From contig JALRME010000049.1 of NCBI GenBank assembly GCA_026120035.1, positions 1-64,000 on the forward strand: DNA of 64,000 bases, read 5' to 3'. Below the pieces are notes generated by a model that had not been told where the DNA came from, did not search any database, and was given only the letters and a program-made list of their open reading frames with translations. This DNA is from Coleophoma eucalyptorum. Taxonomy: Eukaryota; Ascomycota; Leotiomycetes; Helotiales; Dermateaceae. Shown here in pieces: positions 24,922 through 36,670 of this stretch (positions within the stretch are counted from its first letter, which is position 1; every line of letters begins with the position of its first letter). A program made the position numbers and the translations under genes.

Positions 24922-26348
24922 ATCACGACGAAATAGAAGATGCGGCTTGTTGAACAAGGCAGAGGCGAGCACATGTGTTGATGAATTCCTTTTTGTTCTT
25001 ATCATATCTCTACTTCGTCGTGGGACGTTAGGCATAGCGATGGAGTTCTCTTGATTTATTGTTTCTGCCCCCCCCCCGGGACTTAGGAGTTGCAGATGAG
25101 ATGGGGTACATTGGAGACTGAGCTCCAAAAATTAGGCTGGTTTAGCAAATACCAATATACCTTAAGACAATTGAATAATGTATCAAAGGGAGAAATTTCA
25201 ACAGCTACTAAAGTTTTTGAAGCTCTGTTTTGTTCTCGGTGTTTTCTCCCGTCGATTATTAAAGTTGATCCACAACCAATTGCCACGTCGTCTACCGAGC
25301 TCGATATTTTTGTATCAATTGATTGACCCTATCCTTACCAAGTTTTTTTTTTCCTTTTTTCCATATATATGAGATAACTGCGCTAGTGGATCATAACAAG
25401 CAGAATCCACAACAAAACAAATAACTGTGCGTCCCCCATCGTGCCTCGATGTTGTGTGGTTCTGTATTTTCAGGAGTTCGAAGTGAGAAGAAAAGCGGTC
25501 TCAGGGGTTATCTTCGTGAAGATACGCGAACGTCCAAACCCCCGGCCTGTCTTTCGCGTGTTTTTCTCAGGGTGAACAGTTTTGGGGTTTCACGACGTGG
25601 GAAGGGATTTCTATCAACGGCCCCAAGGACCGAGGTCGTATCTTCGTCGACCACGAAAGAACAGGACAAACCAGAGGAGAGAAGAGCAGGGAATAGGAAT
25701 CAGTGTGGAACTGGACCGCTTTCCGCACTTGCATACCGACACCGTCACGAGACCTTTGGCTGACAGAGTAGCTTTTTCTTGTATTGCGGATTTCTTAGAC
25801 GGTGTCTTGCTAGTTCTCTGCGCTGACTCCCCTGGGATCACTGGAACTGGTTGGGTTATTGTTCAGCATCACTGACCTCCGTGCAGGAAATCACGGAGAT
25901 CAAGTGGACGATTCTTAAGAGGCAACTCGTCGTCGCGAAGGAAAACGGAGACCAATTACATCATTTAGACGACGATTTTTTTCTTTTCTGAATCACGGAA
26001 ATCTATTTGATATCTTGGGACCGGGACTATTAGGGAGGACTAATACCCGCTCAACCACGACTCTCGGAGATCTTTTGCATTCTGATATCGAACTTCGTTC
26101 GCGGACTTTCGGTGTTCAACTAGATTGTGCTAGTTGTTTGTCGTGCTTGCAATTACGCAAGTCTATTTGCACAGGCAGTTGGAATTCGGACGCTCTATTT
26201 CCTGGAAACTGGAGCTCAATTGAACAGTTTTCCACTCATAGTCTTGATTTATCACAGTCACAGACTTCGACTTTGTTTTTGTTTTTAACTCGCTCTCTAA
26301 GCACGGAAACCAGCCCCGTTACTCTACAGAACTATAAGAAGATTCACC
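24922..26348. other. Spacer, no supported gene
   Basis: Contains a poly-C/poly-G run at about 25068-25080 and T-rich tracts. ORFs here lack motifs. The last 300 bases are the likely promoter and leader of the gene at 26349. Confidence 0.45.
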
Positions 26349-27023
26349 ATGGCACCAGATTCAGACCCATGGTCAGCTTTGGTTAGCAAGCATATTACAA
26401 TCCTCCAGGACCACGTCAAGATCCTCACAGACCTACACAGCAACGCCTCTGATTCTGCGTCCAGCTCACCAGCTCCCTCATCTCCAGCCGATGCATCAAT
26501 CATTCCATCTCCAGAACCTAACGATGCAGCCACGCCGCCGTTGAAGAAACCAGAGCTGGCAGCGATGTTGCAACGTGCTCAGACGGCCCTCGAACAGGCT
26601 GAGCTTGTGGTTGGGAAATCCCAGGCAAAGAGGAAGCGAACGGAGACTTTGGGCGAGAGCACAAAGGAGGGGGTGCAGAGGGGCAGCAAGAGAGGGAGGA
26701 GAGAGATGACGGCTGATGAGATTCTGGCTAAGCCGGTCTTGATTGGCCGTGTGCAGGCTCCTGGGCGGAGAACTTCGGGGAGGCGAAGCCGGGGGAGTGA
26801 TGTTGGTGTTGACGGTGCAGAGGAGGGGGTAGCAATGGTTGTGAGGAAGAGGAAGAGAAATGAGAGTGTGGGTGGGGAGAGGCGATCGAAGAGGGGCCGC
26901 AGTGAGGATGTCCCGGTTGCTCCAGCTGCTCCAGCTGTTGAGAAGGCGAGGGGAAGAAAGAGGAGCCGAAGTAGTCTTGGTTCTGAAAGAGGTGGGAAGA
27001 AGAGGAGAGTTAGTGGGGCATAA
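26349..27023 (+). CDS. Basic, Ser/Pro- and Lys/Arg-rich protein, probably nuclear
   Basis: Single exon, 224 aa, ATG in good context (CACCATGGC). Residues 1-30 form a short possible helix (WSALVSKHITILQDHVKILTDLH), followed by an acidic/Ser-Pro stretch and a second helix (KKPELAAMLQRAQTALEQAE). The rest is dominated by clusters such as KRKRTE, RGSKRGRRE, RKRKRNE, RRSKRGRSE and RKRSRS, resembling repeated bipartite nuclear localisation signals. ADEILAKPVLIGRVQAPGRR is a possible conserved core between them. I recognise no family; a chromatin or ribosome-biogenesis role would be a guess. Base composition rises in G in the second half. Confidence 0.6.
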   Translation: MAPDSDPWSALVSKHITILQDHVKILTDLHSNASDSASSSPAPSSPADASIIPSPEPNDAATPPLKKPELAAMLQRAQTALEQAELVVGKSQAKRKRTETLGESTKEGVQRGSKRGRREMTADEILAKPVLIGRVQAPGRRTSGRRSRGSDVGVDGAEEGVAMVVRKRKRNESVGGERRSKRGRSEDVPVAPAAPAVEKARGRKRSRSSLGSERGGKKRRVSGA

Positions 27024-27687
27024 AGGTTGGGTATAATTGGGTGGGGGGGGGTCTTGAGGATCTTGAAAATCTGCTCGAACAGTGATGCGTTTTCTTTTGT
27101 ATTGTGTAATTAAGATTAGGGATGATTTTAGGGGGACTGGGTGCTGGGGGTCATATTATAGTTCATGGAGGTTGAAGCTGCTATTCTAGAGAAGAAACTT
27201 TAATAAAGCGATACTTTCCATCCATCATTGCACTAAGTCTGTAAGAGTAGTTATCTAGAACACTTGATTTGTTCTATATATTCAGTGAGCTCGTCCATCT
27301 CTACGCTTCTATATCTAGACATATAATCAGTGAACACTGAAGGATACCTGATTCCTATTCAAAAAAAAAAAAAATCAAAAAAATCAACTCTTGTACGTAG
27401 ATCCAATTCGACAGCTCAACCACCCAACAAAATTTCCAATCATTAGAAAATTGGTATCCATTGATGTTAACACTTAACAGAAGGACTGCCATATTTTTAT
27501 ACGTTATCCTAGTAACTGATGTGTATAAGTATCTTTTCGAAGAGTCGTGATTCCAGTTATTCATACACCCTAATGCTCGTACATATTTGTACACCAAGTC
27601 GCCAATCCATCCCAGACGCCAGCATATGCAAACGATATAGTATTACTCCTCCGATGAAGCTTACACCCCAGAAAAGAACGTAGAGGC
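27024..27687. other. Convergent 3' regions
   Basis: Between converging genes. AATAAAGC at about 27203 is a candidate poly(A) signal for the upstream gene. A poly-A run lies at 27361-27374. No gene is seen. Confidence 0.5.
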
Positions 27688-28251
27688 TCAATTTCCTTTC
27701 CTGCTCTCCTCAACAACCTTCTCATCGATCTCTTTGACCTTCTCCGTCTTCTCCTTGTCCCAATTCCAGACCTCCCAAATCTGATCAACAATCAGCGCAC
27801 CATACCCCTTCCCTTCTTCCAACGCTTCCTTCTCCTTCTTATCCCTCTGCTCCTTCCAGTTATCTGGCGCATCGCCCATCCATATTTTCTTCAAAACACC
27901 CCTCTCATCAGCATTCTGCTTCGCCAGCGCGTCCGTCGTAGTACCCAACCTAGCAGCCTTCTCCTCCCTCAACCTCTTTTGCATCTCCCTCGCTTTCTCC
28001 GGCAGCGAATCATTCGCCCAGCGATCGTTCCACCTTTGCTGCCGCTCTAGTATTGACGAACCCGTGTAGTCCGCACATACTTGATTTGCGCCTACGGCTG
28101 TGAGAGAGAGGAGACCCATGGTGTAGACGTCAAATTTGCGAGGTGGTAGGGCGATGACGATGGGGCAGACGAGTAGGGCGCCGAGTGCGACGGCGGATTT
28201 GAGCTTCTGGGCTTGCTCATGACTGGCTTGGGGAGGGGTGCTGGTGGCCAT
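27688..28251 (-). CDS. Small two-TM membrane protein (fungal family sometimes labelled 'rhomboid family membrane protein')
   Basis: Single exon on the minus strand, 187 aa from the ATG at 28251; a longer in-frame start at 28281 adds ten residues. After a short polar N-terminus there are two hydrophobic stretches (KSAVALGALLVCPIVIALPPR and YTMGLLSLTAVGANQV), then a charged, probably coiled C-terminal half (REMQKRLREEKAARLG; WKEQRDKKEKEALEEGKGYG). I recall a conserved Pezizomycotina family of this layout that databases label as rhomboid-like, but no rhomboid catalytic Ser or His motif is present, so protease activity is unlikely. A mitochondrial or ER location is possible. Function unknown. Confidence 0.65.
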   Translation of the reverse strand: MATSTPPQASHEQAQKLKSAVALGALLVCPIVIALPPRKFDVYTMGLLSLTAVGANQVCADYTGSSILERQQRWNDRWANDSLPEKAREMQKRLREEKAARLGTTTDALAKQNADERGVLKKIWMGDAPDNWKEQRDKKEKEALEEGKGYGALIVDQIWEVWNWDKEKTEKVKEIDEKVVEESRKGN

Positions 28252-28686
28252 TTTGCTGAGGGATTGGAATGGCTCGATCACACTGCTGATTTTGGAGCTC
28301 TGGGAAAATAAATTCGGGGAGCTTCGTTATCGCGTCGGCACGTGCTTGTAGGTACTTTCGTACTGTAGCTCTCCGTGGATATGGTTTCTACAGTACAGGC
28401 CTATTAAAGCTCAACCCCCATGTAAGTGAGTACTAACTATTAAAACCACTCGACCATTGCAAATTAGACTCACGATTCCAGCCGTCACTCGATCTAGCGC
28501 TTTCTAGTATATAAGTAATCTTTCTGATCTTATGATTTTCTATGATCTGATATCAGAACTCGAGACATTTCGCGTATACTTTAATCCGGGTCGTATCGAA
28601 AACCTGTTTCTTCACAAATTTTTAGCAGACTTAATATACATAAATAAGGGCCCCTTTTCCAACAACCAAGCATCAAGCATTGGCCA

Positions 28687-28783
28687 GTCGAGTTGGCAGA
28701 GTGGTTAATGCGTATGACTCGAATTCCTTAACGGACGATATCATATGTCTTCGGACGCGCAGGTTCAAATCCTGCACTCGACG
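28687..28783 (+). tRNA. tRNA-Ser(CGA) with a 16-nt intron
   Basis: Acceptor strands GTCGAGT (28687-28693) and ACTCGAC (28776-28782) pair, with discriminator G at 28783. The D-arm is GCAGAGTGGTTAATGC. Anticodon stem TATGA (28713-28717) pairs with TCATA (28741-28745), and the loop CTCGAA-A carries anticodon CGA at 28720-28722. The intron 28724-28739 lies one base after the anticodon, the canonical position. A long variable arm (GTC-TTCG-GAC), typical of serine tRNAs, and the T-arm GCAGG-TTCAAAT-CCTGC follow. TTTTTT at 28824-28829 is the likely RNA polymerase III terminator. Confidence 0.95.
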
Positions 28784-28793
28784 ACATACATTT

Positions 28794-28812
28794 GAGCAGG
28801 TTCAAACCCTGT
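28794..28812 (+). repeat. Second T-arm-like copy just downstream of the tRNA
   Basis: GAGCAGGTTCAAACCCTGT repeats the tRNA T-arm (GCAGGTTCAAATCCTGC) 35 bases downstream, before the T-run terminator. It may be a degenerate partial duplication of the tRNA 3' half. Confidence 0.45.
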
Positions 28813-28823
28813 GATCAGATAAC

Positions 28824-28829
28824 TTTTTT
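28824..28829 (+). terminator. RNA polymerase III terminator T-run
   Basis: TTTTTT, 41 bases after the tRNA 3' end, is the first T-run of sufficient length downstream. Confidence 0.6.
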
Positions 28830-30003
28830 GCTGTTGTGGCTATCGTGCCCAAACTAGCCGGCTTTCTTTTTGGCATAAGATGTCAAAGCACACGCTTCCC
28901 ATTCTGTGCGGGGAGTGTGCGATGAGGGCGTGCGAAGCCGAACCTTTCGATCGAAGCGAGTTATTCTGTACGGTCGGCTAGACATTAGCCTTATGCAACC
29001 ACCAAGCGCGTTATTGATTGTCGTCATCTTCAATCCCTTTAATGGCAGGTCTAGATCCCGCACCTCAGCTCCCTATTCGTGGAACAATTACATAAGCGGT
29101 TATGCTGGTCTCGTCGTCTACCAAACTCGCCACCATTCCATCGACATAATGGCTCTTATCACACCGCAAGACAAGTCTCCCACCACTTTACTCTACCACA
29201 GAAAACTCCTTGATCATTGCAACAGAGCATGCCACTTTGGCACAGAAACAAATTTCCTAGATTGACGCTCATTACTAGGTGCCAAAATGTGGATGTCACT
29301 AAGTATCCCATTGACACAATCATCCCAATCAACTTGCTGTATCCAGCTTCAATGAATGAGTGCAGTGTTGATGCTGGACATCTGAGAATCCTAAATAGTT
29401 AGCCGTACTTTACTGCATAGTATTTGCTTTGTGAGAGGTCGGTGAAGCCTGTGTTACCACAAAAGATAACACCCTTTCGCGGGTAATGGCACGCGTTACA
29501 CGCGGTTGGTACTAGCATCATAATCCTGTTGTGTAACCACTGTGTCTTTTGAAAAGTGCGACTTGCAACAAAGAAAGCTGGGTACACCTTTGCAGCACGT
29601 GAGTTTAATGCACAGCATTTAATGCTTGCCTTGCTTTTGCCCTTAAGATATTGGCGTCCTCCGAGGATGCACACTACTCGCTTAATTGCAATACATCATC
29701 ACTTTGTCGAGTGAAGCACATCGAACCATTAAGCACGGAGGCATGGTCCGGACTCGCCGATGCATTCTTCAGGAGTTGCCGACCAAACTGAATAACACGA
29801 TCTGAGCCAAGGTTTTTTTGCGAACTATCTTGCAGCACTTGTCTGCTCAAATGCGTACCGAGTACTTCACACGTGTCAAGCACTGGCGTATTTCACGGGG
29901 ACGTTGTGCTAGCGTCTTGTGTGCACCCTTATTATTCAACTTTTAAAGTACAGATTGGGAACAAAATCCATACCAAAACAGGAAACTAATCCCCAAGAAA
30001 TTA
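28830..30003. other. Spacer, no supported gene
   Basis: About 1.2 kb without motifs. Minus ORFs at 29399-29883 are short and unsupported. Confidence 0.45.
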
Positions 30004-31358
30004 TCAAACAAGACTTTCCGTGCTACTGCTCTTTTTATTCTTCGTATCATGCCATCGAACCTCGGTTTCCTTAGTCACCGAAATCCCACCCGGTACCGTG
30101 GGACGAGGCGGGAATTTCGACTCCGTGTCCATTGCCTCGGCGTAGATGCCCGACTTGTGCTTCATAATTGTCCCCCGTGATCGACTGCTCAATTCGTATG
30201 CATTCAGACGACTCGGTCTTTTGGACCCTTGCCCATATCGCGATCTGCTGGAGCCAAGGATCCGCGGCACGACTTTGACGACGATTGGTCGGAGCGCAGG
30301 TGCACATGCTGCTACGAAGGCGAGTCCGATTTCGATGGTAGATAGACAAAAGAGAAGAGAGTAGCTCGAATCGGCCGGAGGGTGGCGGTCGTATCGATCG
30401 AGAAGAATGATGCGGACGAGACCGGAAATAAATGTTCTACAGCTATGTTTAGCCCTTGCAAAGACTGATACACGGTCCCACAGAATGGTACACTTACACG
30501 AGACCGAAAGAAAGAATTCCTATGAGCATGACCTTCTGCCTTTTGTGCACCTGCAGATCGTACACAATCCATGTTGGAAGAATCAAGACCAATGCATCAG
30601 TGAAAACAGAGACGGCCGCGGTCCCTGTGACGAAGTCCGCGAAGTTTAAACATTTGGCGTTTGGGTAAGCTGCAGCATTCCACGTAGCTGCTATCGGTAG
30701 GCATTGAAGGGTTGTCAACAAGAATACCGTAACCATCATTAGGTTGTTGAGGATAAGGAGGGCGTAGATCGACTTTCGGACCGCCGACTTTTGTCCTGTG
30801 AGGCGGAGGAGGAACAGTAGAATGGAGGTTTTGATAAGTGCTAGAATCGGATTGTAGAGCAGCTGCGTCTACAAACGTGTCAGCTGGCGCAACAGACTCT
30901 GTACAGCTTTACTTACGGCGTAACTGTACTTTCCACCTAGTATCGGATCAAACACCGGCGGAGGAGGTATATCCCAAATATGATAACCAATGTAAAAAGC
31001 CTTGACGACTGCATTTGTTAGCTCCTATCGGTGCACGTTCAGAGTTGCGATATTAATTCTTACGCTTTATCGATGTATACGTCTCGGCCCAATAGACAAT
31101 CTGTCGCAGGTTAGCGAGGGCGCATAGTAACAATTCTGGGTGTTCCCTACACCTGCTATGATTATAAACAAATCATCTTTCCACAGTCAGCATTGTAGAT
31201 AGGAGGGGTACAATGCGTAACATACCAGCGGCGAATGTCTTCGTTAACGAACGACTGTAGAGACGCAGCACTAGAGAAATCGTTGCTAGTACAGGAAATG
31301 CCACCAGAATCACCATGGCTTGCCCCTGCAGGTTGTCATGATTCAGATTATCTGCCAT
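30004..31358 (-). CDS. Seven-TM fungal rhodopsin-domain integral membrane protein (SAT4/Pth11-like superfamily)
   Basis: Six exons on the minus strand: 31358-31226, 31176-31151, 31100-31064, 31008-30917, 30868-30498 and 30436-30004, 363 aa. Exons 2 and 3 are only 26 and 37 nt; they are fixed by phase and by recovering the family text FAADDLFIIIAG then IVYWAETYTSIKLVKAFYIGYHIWD. Seven hydrophobic helices follow, with typical blocks KTSILLFLLRL, LQCLPIAATWN, DALVLILPTWIVYDLQ, QKVMLIGILSFGL and LSTIEIGLAFVAACAPALRP, then an 85-residue cytosolic tail. This is the PF20684-type domain common in filamentous ascomycetes. Members are orphan receptor-like proteins; Pth11 acts in surface sensing, but this protein lacks a CFEM domain. 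It is not a retinal opsin: the Schiff-base Lys of microbial rhodopsins is not expected in this family. Ligand unknown. Confidence 0.85.
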
Positions 31359-34300
31359 TCTGAAGAGCAAGATTCCAAAGGTGCTTCAAGAAAGCCAAAT
31401 CTTAGATGGGGGTTCAAGTCAACATAAAGTGATCGCTTCCCGAATGGATCACAAGCCTCTCTCATCGGCCGTTGTTGTGGGGCGCCACCGTTTATATACA
31501 GCCTACCTATCCTCAATGGATCCCGAGTAGCGAGTGAAGGAGAGGAGTTCAAATTGGATGGCACTCAATTTGGGCTTCCTTTACTCAGCTTCTCACTTGC
31601 CTTCGGCTCCAGTCAGATTGGCTGCCGAGACGCTGCAAGTGCAGCACATCATCCTGCAGGTTCGCACGCGGGGCAACGTATCATTGGCATTGAAGGTTCT
31701 GTTCCCTGGGAACTTCTAGTATTATTCCAGCCCCAGTGTTTACTTCTCTAAAGTACCTAAATCGAGAAACTAAAATCCCACACGCTAAACGAGGGCCCAA
31801 AGATGAAAATCCCTATCGTCAAGCGATTCCTTCGGATCAACACTATGTGCTGGGAGGATTCCCTCTCTACGCCTAGAACATATTTTGCAATATTTTTGAC
31901 TGTTATCCCTACAGCCTGGTATACGGGCTAGCCGAAGGCCTTTTCAAGGTTGCTCGAGTCCTTCATAAGGGGGTTCTCGAATATCTCCACAATGTCAGCA
32001 TTATCTCTTGCTTAGCATAACTGACGCGTCCAGGTGCAGGAGGTGATCTGCTAAGGTTCAAAGCACCTTTAGAGCGACTGTATCAGCCACTGCTGCCACT
32101 GCTATGACAGTTTGATGTGCGTAAAGGTTGCATAAACTGGCTGTTGAAAGTTTGTTCAAAAGACTTTTGCTTTCCCCATATCGACAAGCATGACAACGTG
32201 CCACCGATGTTTAACTGTAAGCTGATAATCTATCAGTTTCCGTTCGTGGCTCTAGTCTGTTGGACAAGATTTCTTGGAAAAAATTTAAAGAAGCTGCCCC
32301 TGGTGATTTTATACGAAAAGTAAGAGTTTTGTATAGCTTTCACAGCCCTCATTGGGCGTTCAGTAGTAATCCCTTGCTTTGCTTCGCTGGGGGTTCTATA
32401 CGGTATCACCATTTATCGCATTGTGGTAACCCGTTTCTGCGTGCTTAGAGCCGGTGGTTAATCTGCCCAACTCTGTGTCATGGTCCCCGGACGTCGCGAG
32501 TCTCCGGACGTTGAAAGTATACTGGAATTTGGAACTATCTAAGGCCAGGAGTTTTCACGACAGCTCCAGATCTGCCTGTGCACTGTTTCCCCAGGCCCAA
32601 GATGACCTGTCAGGTAAGGGCACAGCCTAAATATCTATCACCTGGGACTTAATCTATCTGAATTCCATCATCTGCAGCAGTCCACGGGATTTGCCCAAAA
32701 TGCTGCGCCTCAAGTTACTTTTGACGTCTTTCTTGGTAGGAATATTGGCTCACTGGGAGCCAAGGTCGATCTTTTCAGGATTTGGCGAAGATGGGACGAA
32801 GATCCTCTCCTAGGATCAATAAGCTACAGCAGAAATGAGAAGAATTTTCCATCCTTCTTGTTAGATTGCGCTCAATGCGAACAATCATCCTGCAGGTTGA
32901 TTTGACAGTTTTTGCCTTTTTAGTGCTTGATGATCTTAAAATGTTGCATGCCCAAGGTCGGCGAGGTTGTGTGGCGCAAAAACGCCTGGCGCTGCCGTGG
33001 GGAATCTGGGGCTTTCTCAACGTCCGTGTGAGGCATGAACAGATAGATGGCTCAGGGACTACCGGATTCATTGCCAACTCAAGGCTCTTTTCCGGCAATC
33101 TGGAGGGGTATCCGGTCATCCCGCCTTCTCAAGACCAATTGCAACACGACTCAGAATGGTTTCGCGTGCAGCAGCGCAATTTGAGCTCGAACCTCGGATT
33201 GACCTCTCCGCCAAACAACCTTCTTTGAACGACGAACTCTCGAGGCGATCATATCCCAGCGCAAAGCCTGCCTCATCTAGGTAATACTGCTGTCGAGCAG
33301 AACTCTTCCACGCGTCGCAGGCATTGATGGCTTTGCAATTCTTCCAGTTGTAAGCTGTACAGCTTGCCTTGCAGAGGAGCTGACGCAGACCTGATCCCAT
33401 ACTAAGTTCCTGCAATTTTAGGCGAGCATAAGACCTGAGACGTGCAGGCTAATTGGCGGTGTCTTCTTTTCCCTCACCACCACTCTCCTCTCTTCCCGAA
33501 TCCTTCGATCGCGCAACTCCTTCCTTCCCATATATGCAGACATGTATAAATTGTGGCCCTCCTGCAGGAGTCAGACGATCACCGACATTTCTTTTTGTTT
33601 CAATGCTCATGCTTTCGCAAAACAACCTATGCTGAATGACCGGTTGCAGATAAGAAGTCGTCCCCACTCGAAAGTTGAGAGGGCTCGTACAGATCTTGGG
33701 GATTTATTTTGTTAGACCAGCTATGGTATTCAGGCTCATCTTTGAAGGCCGGTAGAATTAAACCGTAAAGATCGACAATCACAACAAAATACCTTCGATG
33801 GCCGTGGCAGAGTACAGCCAAGGCCCACGCGGGCGATGAACTGGGTCGACGCTGTCCGGAGATCTGTGCTGCCATTTGGACCTGAGACAGGAACTTCCCG
33901 TACGTGACTGACTTGATATCGAGACTCACCTAGACACTGAAATATGTCCAACAAGCGAGATGCATGGATTACCTCTTCTGATTGGCGGTGTTGAGCGTGT
34001 ACTATGTAGTTATATAGTAACTAAACTTTGTACCCGCGTTTCCTCGCGTCCGTCTTTCGGAACCCTCACACCGTTTTCGAACAGTAACCATGCGGAATTT
34101 TGTTCTGACCTTTAATGCGACCTGTAGCCGATTGTACAGTGCTATAAAGTGCATAGTGGCACCTTACTGCTGTAACGATCTCATGAACATTGGTGCTGCA
34201 TGGAATGTCCATCATGTCATTCATTTCCCATCGATAAACATAGTATTCTGATCCACTGTTGTCACTGCGGTCCCTGAATCCAGCTATCTGTAAATTGAAA

Positions 34301-34527
34301 ATGAACCAGGGGCCAGGGCCGTCCAATTGGACGGATAGAGATGTCGAATGTCTTAAAGGCTTAAGCAATCCTTCCTGGCTCGCCACGTTCTGATTCCCGA
34401 ACATCGACACTGATCCTTCGAACCCATTTCTCTTTTATAGTTCGAGAAGACCCTTTCATTCGATACGCTCAACTCCATCCCTCATACATCGTTGCATTCG
34501 TAACTGACATTTTCAATCCTCTCAGTT
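31359..34527. other. Long spacer, no confidently supported gene
   Basis: About 3.2 kb. Several ORFs of 60-120 codons occur on both strands. The best are minus ORFs at 33627-33929 and 34066-34410; the latter has a plausible GTAAGG donor near 34163 and CTACAG acceptor near 34117, giving a basic tail. None shows a known motif. The region could hold a fast-evolving or decayed gene. Confidence 0.4.
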
Positions 34528-36670
34528 ATGAAGAGCTTCCTGTCCTTGGGTGCAGCCACCTCTGCACTGGTGTCTTCCGCCTTGGGACATTATGCCAATG
34601 CTCCTAGCGCTCTTGGCCTCGCAGTTACTCATATAGCACCTAGTACTGCTACAAATGCGAAGCTGTTCGACAACGAGGCCATTCAGTTAACCGACGGAGT
34701 ACTTGCCAACGTCAGCGCCGTGCTTCAAAACGAAGCGCTTTCCAGCTACTTTAATTTTGGCTCAGCAAATACCACCAATGACGCCTTTGAGAAGCGAACT
34801 GCAAAGCATTGTAAACTGCTACCCGGTGATAAGGCATGGCCTTCACAGTTTGTGTGGTCTATATTTAACCTTCTCCTGGGCGACAGACTGATCAAGACTG
34901 TGCCCTCGGCTGCACCTTGTTACCCGGACTGGCCCGAGTATAATGTCACCGAATGTGCTGCCATCTCGGCAAACTGGGGTGTTTCTGATTTCCAGTAAGT
35001 TTGCTGGGTAATTTCTGGGTTACAGGTTACTAACGCAATATCAGCATGGTTGACCCAACTTCTATCATGCTGCCACTTTACGAAGGCCGTACCTGTTTGC
35101 CACCTGGAGTCGGTCCCGTAGATAACTGCACCCTTGGAGGGTATCCTTCATACGTAGTCAATGCTTCGAATGTCGCTCAGATTCAATTGGCTGTTAACTT
35201 TGCCCGTAACGCCAATCTTCGCCTTGTTATCAAAAATACTGGTCATGATTTCAGTGGAAAAGCTTCAGGTGCTGGAGCGCTTTCCATCTGGACTCATTGG
35301 ATGAAGGATAAGACGTATTTCCCCGAGTATAAAGCTGCCAATGGATATCGTGGACCAGCAATCAAGGTTGGCGCCGGCTTTCAGGTGTTCGAAGTCTACG
35401 AATATGCCAAGAGTATTGGCATGACTGCCTTGGGTGGTGAGGGCAAGACGGTTGGAATGGCAGGAGGATGGACTGCAGGTGGAGGCCACTCTCCTCTGAG
35501 CAGCATGTATGGTATGGGGGCGGATCAAGTCTTGGCTATGGAAGGTAAGATAATTACAACAAAACTATAAGGTACTTTTTGCTAACAAAAAAAGTGGTCT
35601 TGGCGGATGGACGTTTCATTACTGCCAATTCAAAGGTGAACTCCGACATCTTCTGGATGCTCAGAGGTGGCGGAGGCAGCACGATTGGTGTTGTGACCTC
35701 ACTGACCGTGAAGGTGTACCCAAAGATGATTGCTACTACTGTTGCATTCAACTTCACCGTCGGCACCAACGTCACACAAGCTACATTTTGGAAGGGAGTT
35801 TCAGCATACTTTGACAACTTTGAACGCTACGTAGATGCTGGATGCTATGGATATTATTATCTTGGCGCCGGCACCCATCAGACTGGTAATGATGGCAGTG
35901 GCATCTACTATCTTAGGATGCAATCTTTCTTTGCGCCCAACATGACGGTTGCAGAGACGCAAGCTCTCCTGGCACCGTGGATGAACAGACTTGCCGAGCT
36001 TGGTATTCCTGTAAACCCGATATATCAATTCTCGGATAACTTCCACGATGCTTGGGCGGGTGCATTCCCTCAAGAATTCGTGGGAGGTGCTACGGTCAAG
36101 ACTGCTTCGCGACTCATGCCCAGATCAGTCTTCCAAGACACAGCCTCCCGAAAAGCCACCTTCCTCGCTCACAAGCAAGCTATCGTCAAGGTATGTCGAA
36201 CTGATGATTTCTGTACGTCAGCCATTAACATGAGTCTCTAGGATTTCTTCGTGGTGGGATTCCACATCTCCGGTACTGGTGTAGCCGTTGCACCACCAAC
36301 CGACAACGCTGTTCTTCCAGCCTGGCGCGACGCCATCAACCACGTAATTGTCGGCAAATTGTGGGATGCTAACGCCACCGTCCCCAAGATCATGACAGTA
36401 TGCGAGAGCGTGACAAATTTCATGGATGTGTTCCGCCTGATCGCTCCGGATTCTGGTGCATACATGAGCGAAGGCGATCTCAATGAACCAAACCAGACGC
36501 AGGCTTTCTACGGTGTTAACTACCCGAGACTGTATGCCTTGAAGCAGAAGTATGATCCCCATGGGGTTTTCTTTGCGCTTACGGCAGTGGGTGCGGAGGA
36601 TTGGGAAGTCCAGACAACGGATGGTTTCCCTTACTCATGGAATAATAACGGGAGACTGTGTCCAGTTTGA
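34528..36670 (+). CDS. Secreted FAD-linked oxidase (PCMH + BBE domains), isoamyl-alcohol-oxidase-like
   Basis: Four exons: 34528-34994, 35045-35544, 35595-36190 and 36242-36670; introns of 50, 50 and 51 nt; 663 aa. A signal peptide ([20 protein letters not shown]) starts the protein. Residues about 185-365 form the FAD-binding PCMH domain: [16 protein letters not shown] contains the His that commonly carries covalent FAD. The second flavin-linking Cys of bicovalent enzymes is not seen in [12 protein letters not shown], so the flavin is probably monocovalent. The C-terminal BBE block [18 protein letters not shown] and the end NNNGRLC are as in the mreA-type isoamyl alcohol oxidases of fungi. 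Such enzymes oxidise small alcohols, sugars or secondary metabolites with O2. Substrate unknown. Many N-glycosylation sites support secretion. Confidence 0.87.

Noticed and set aside
27688..28251. Active rhomboid protease
   Set aside because: No GxSG serine motif or catalytic His; only two TM segments.
30004..31358. Retinal-binding microbial opsin
   Set aside because: Despite the domain name, sequence blocks are those of the orphan fungal rhodopsin-domain/Pth11-like family, not of opsins.
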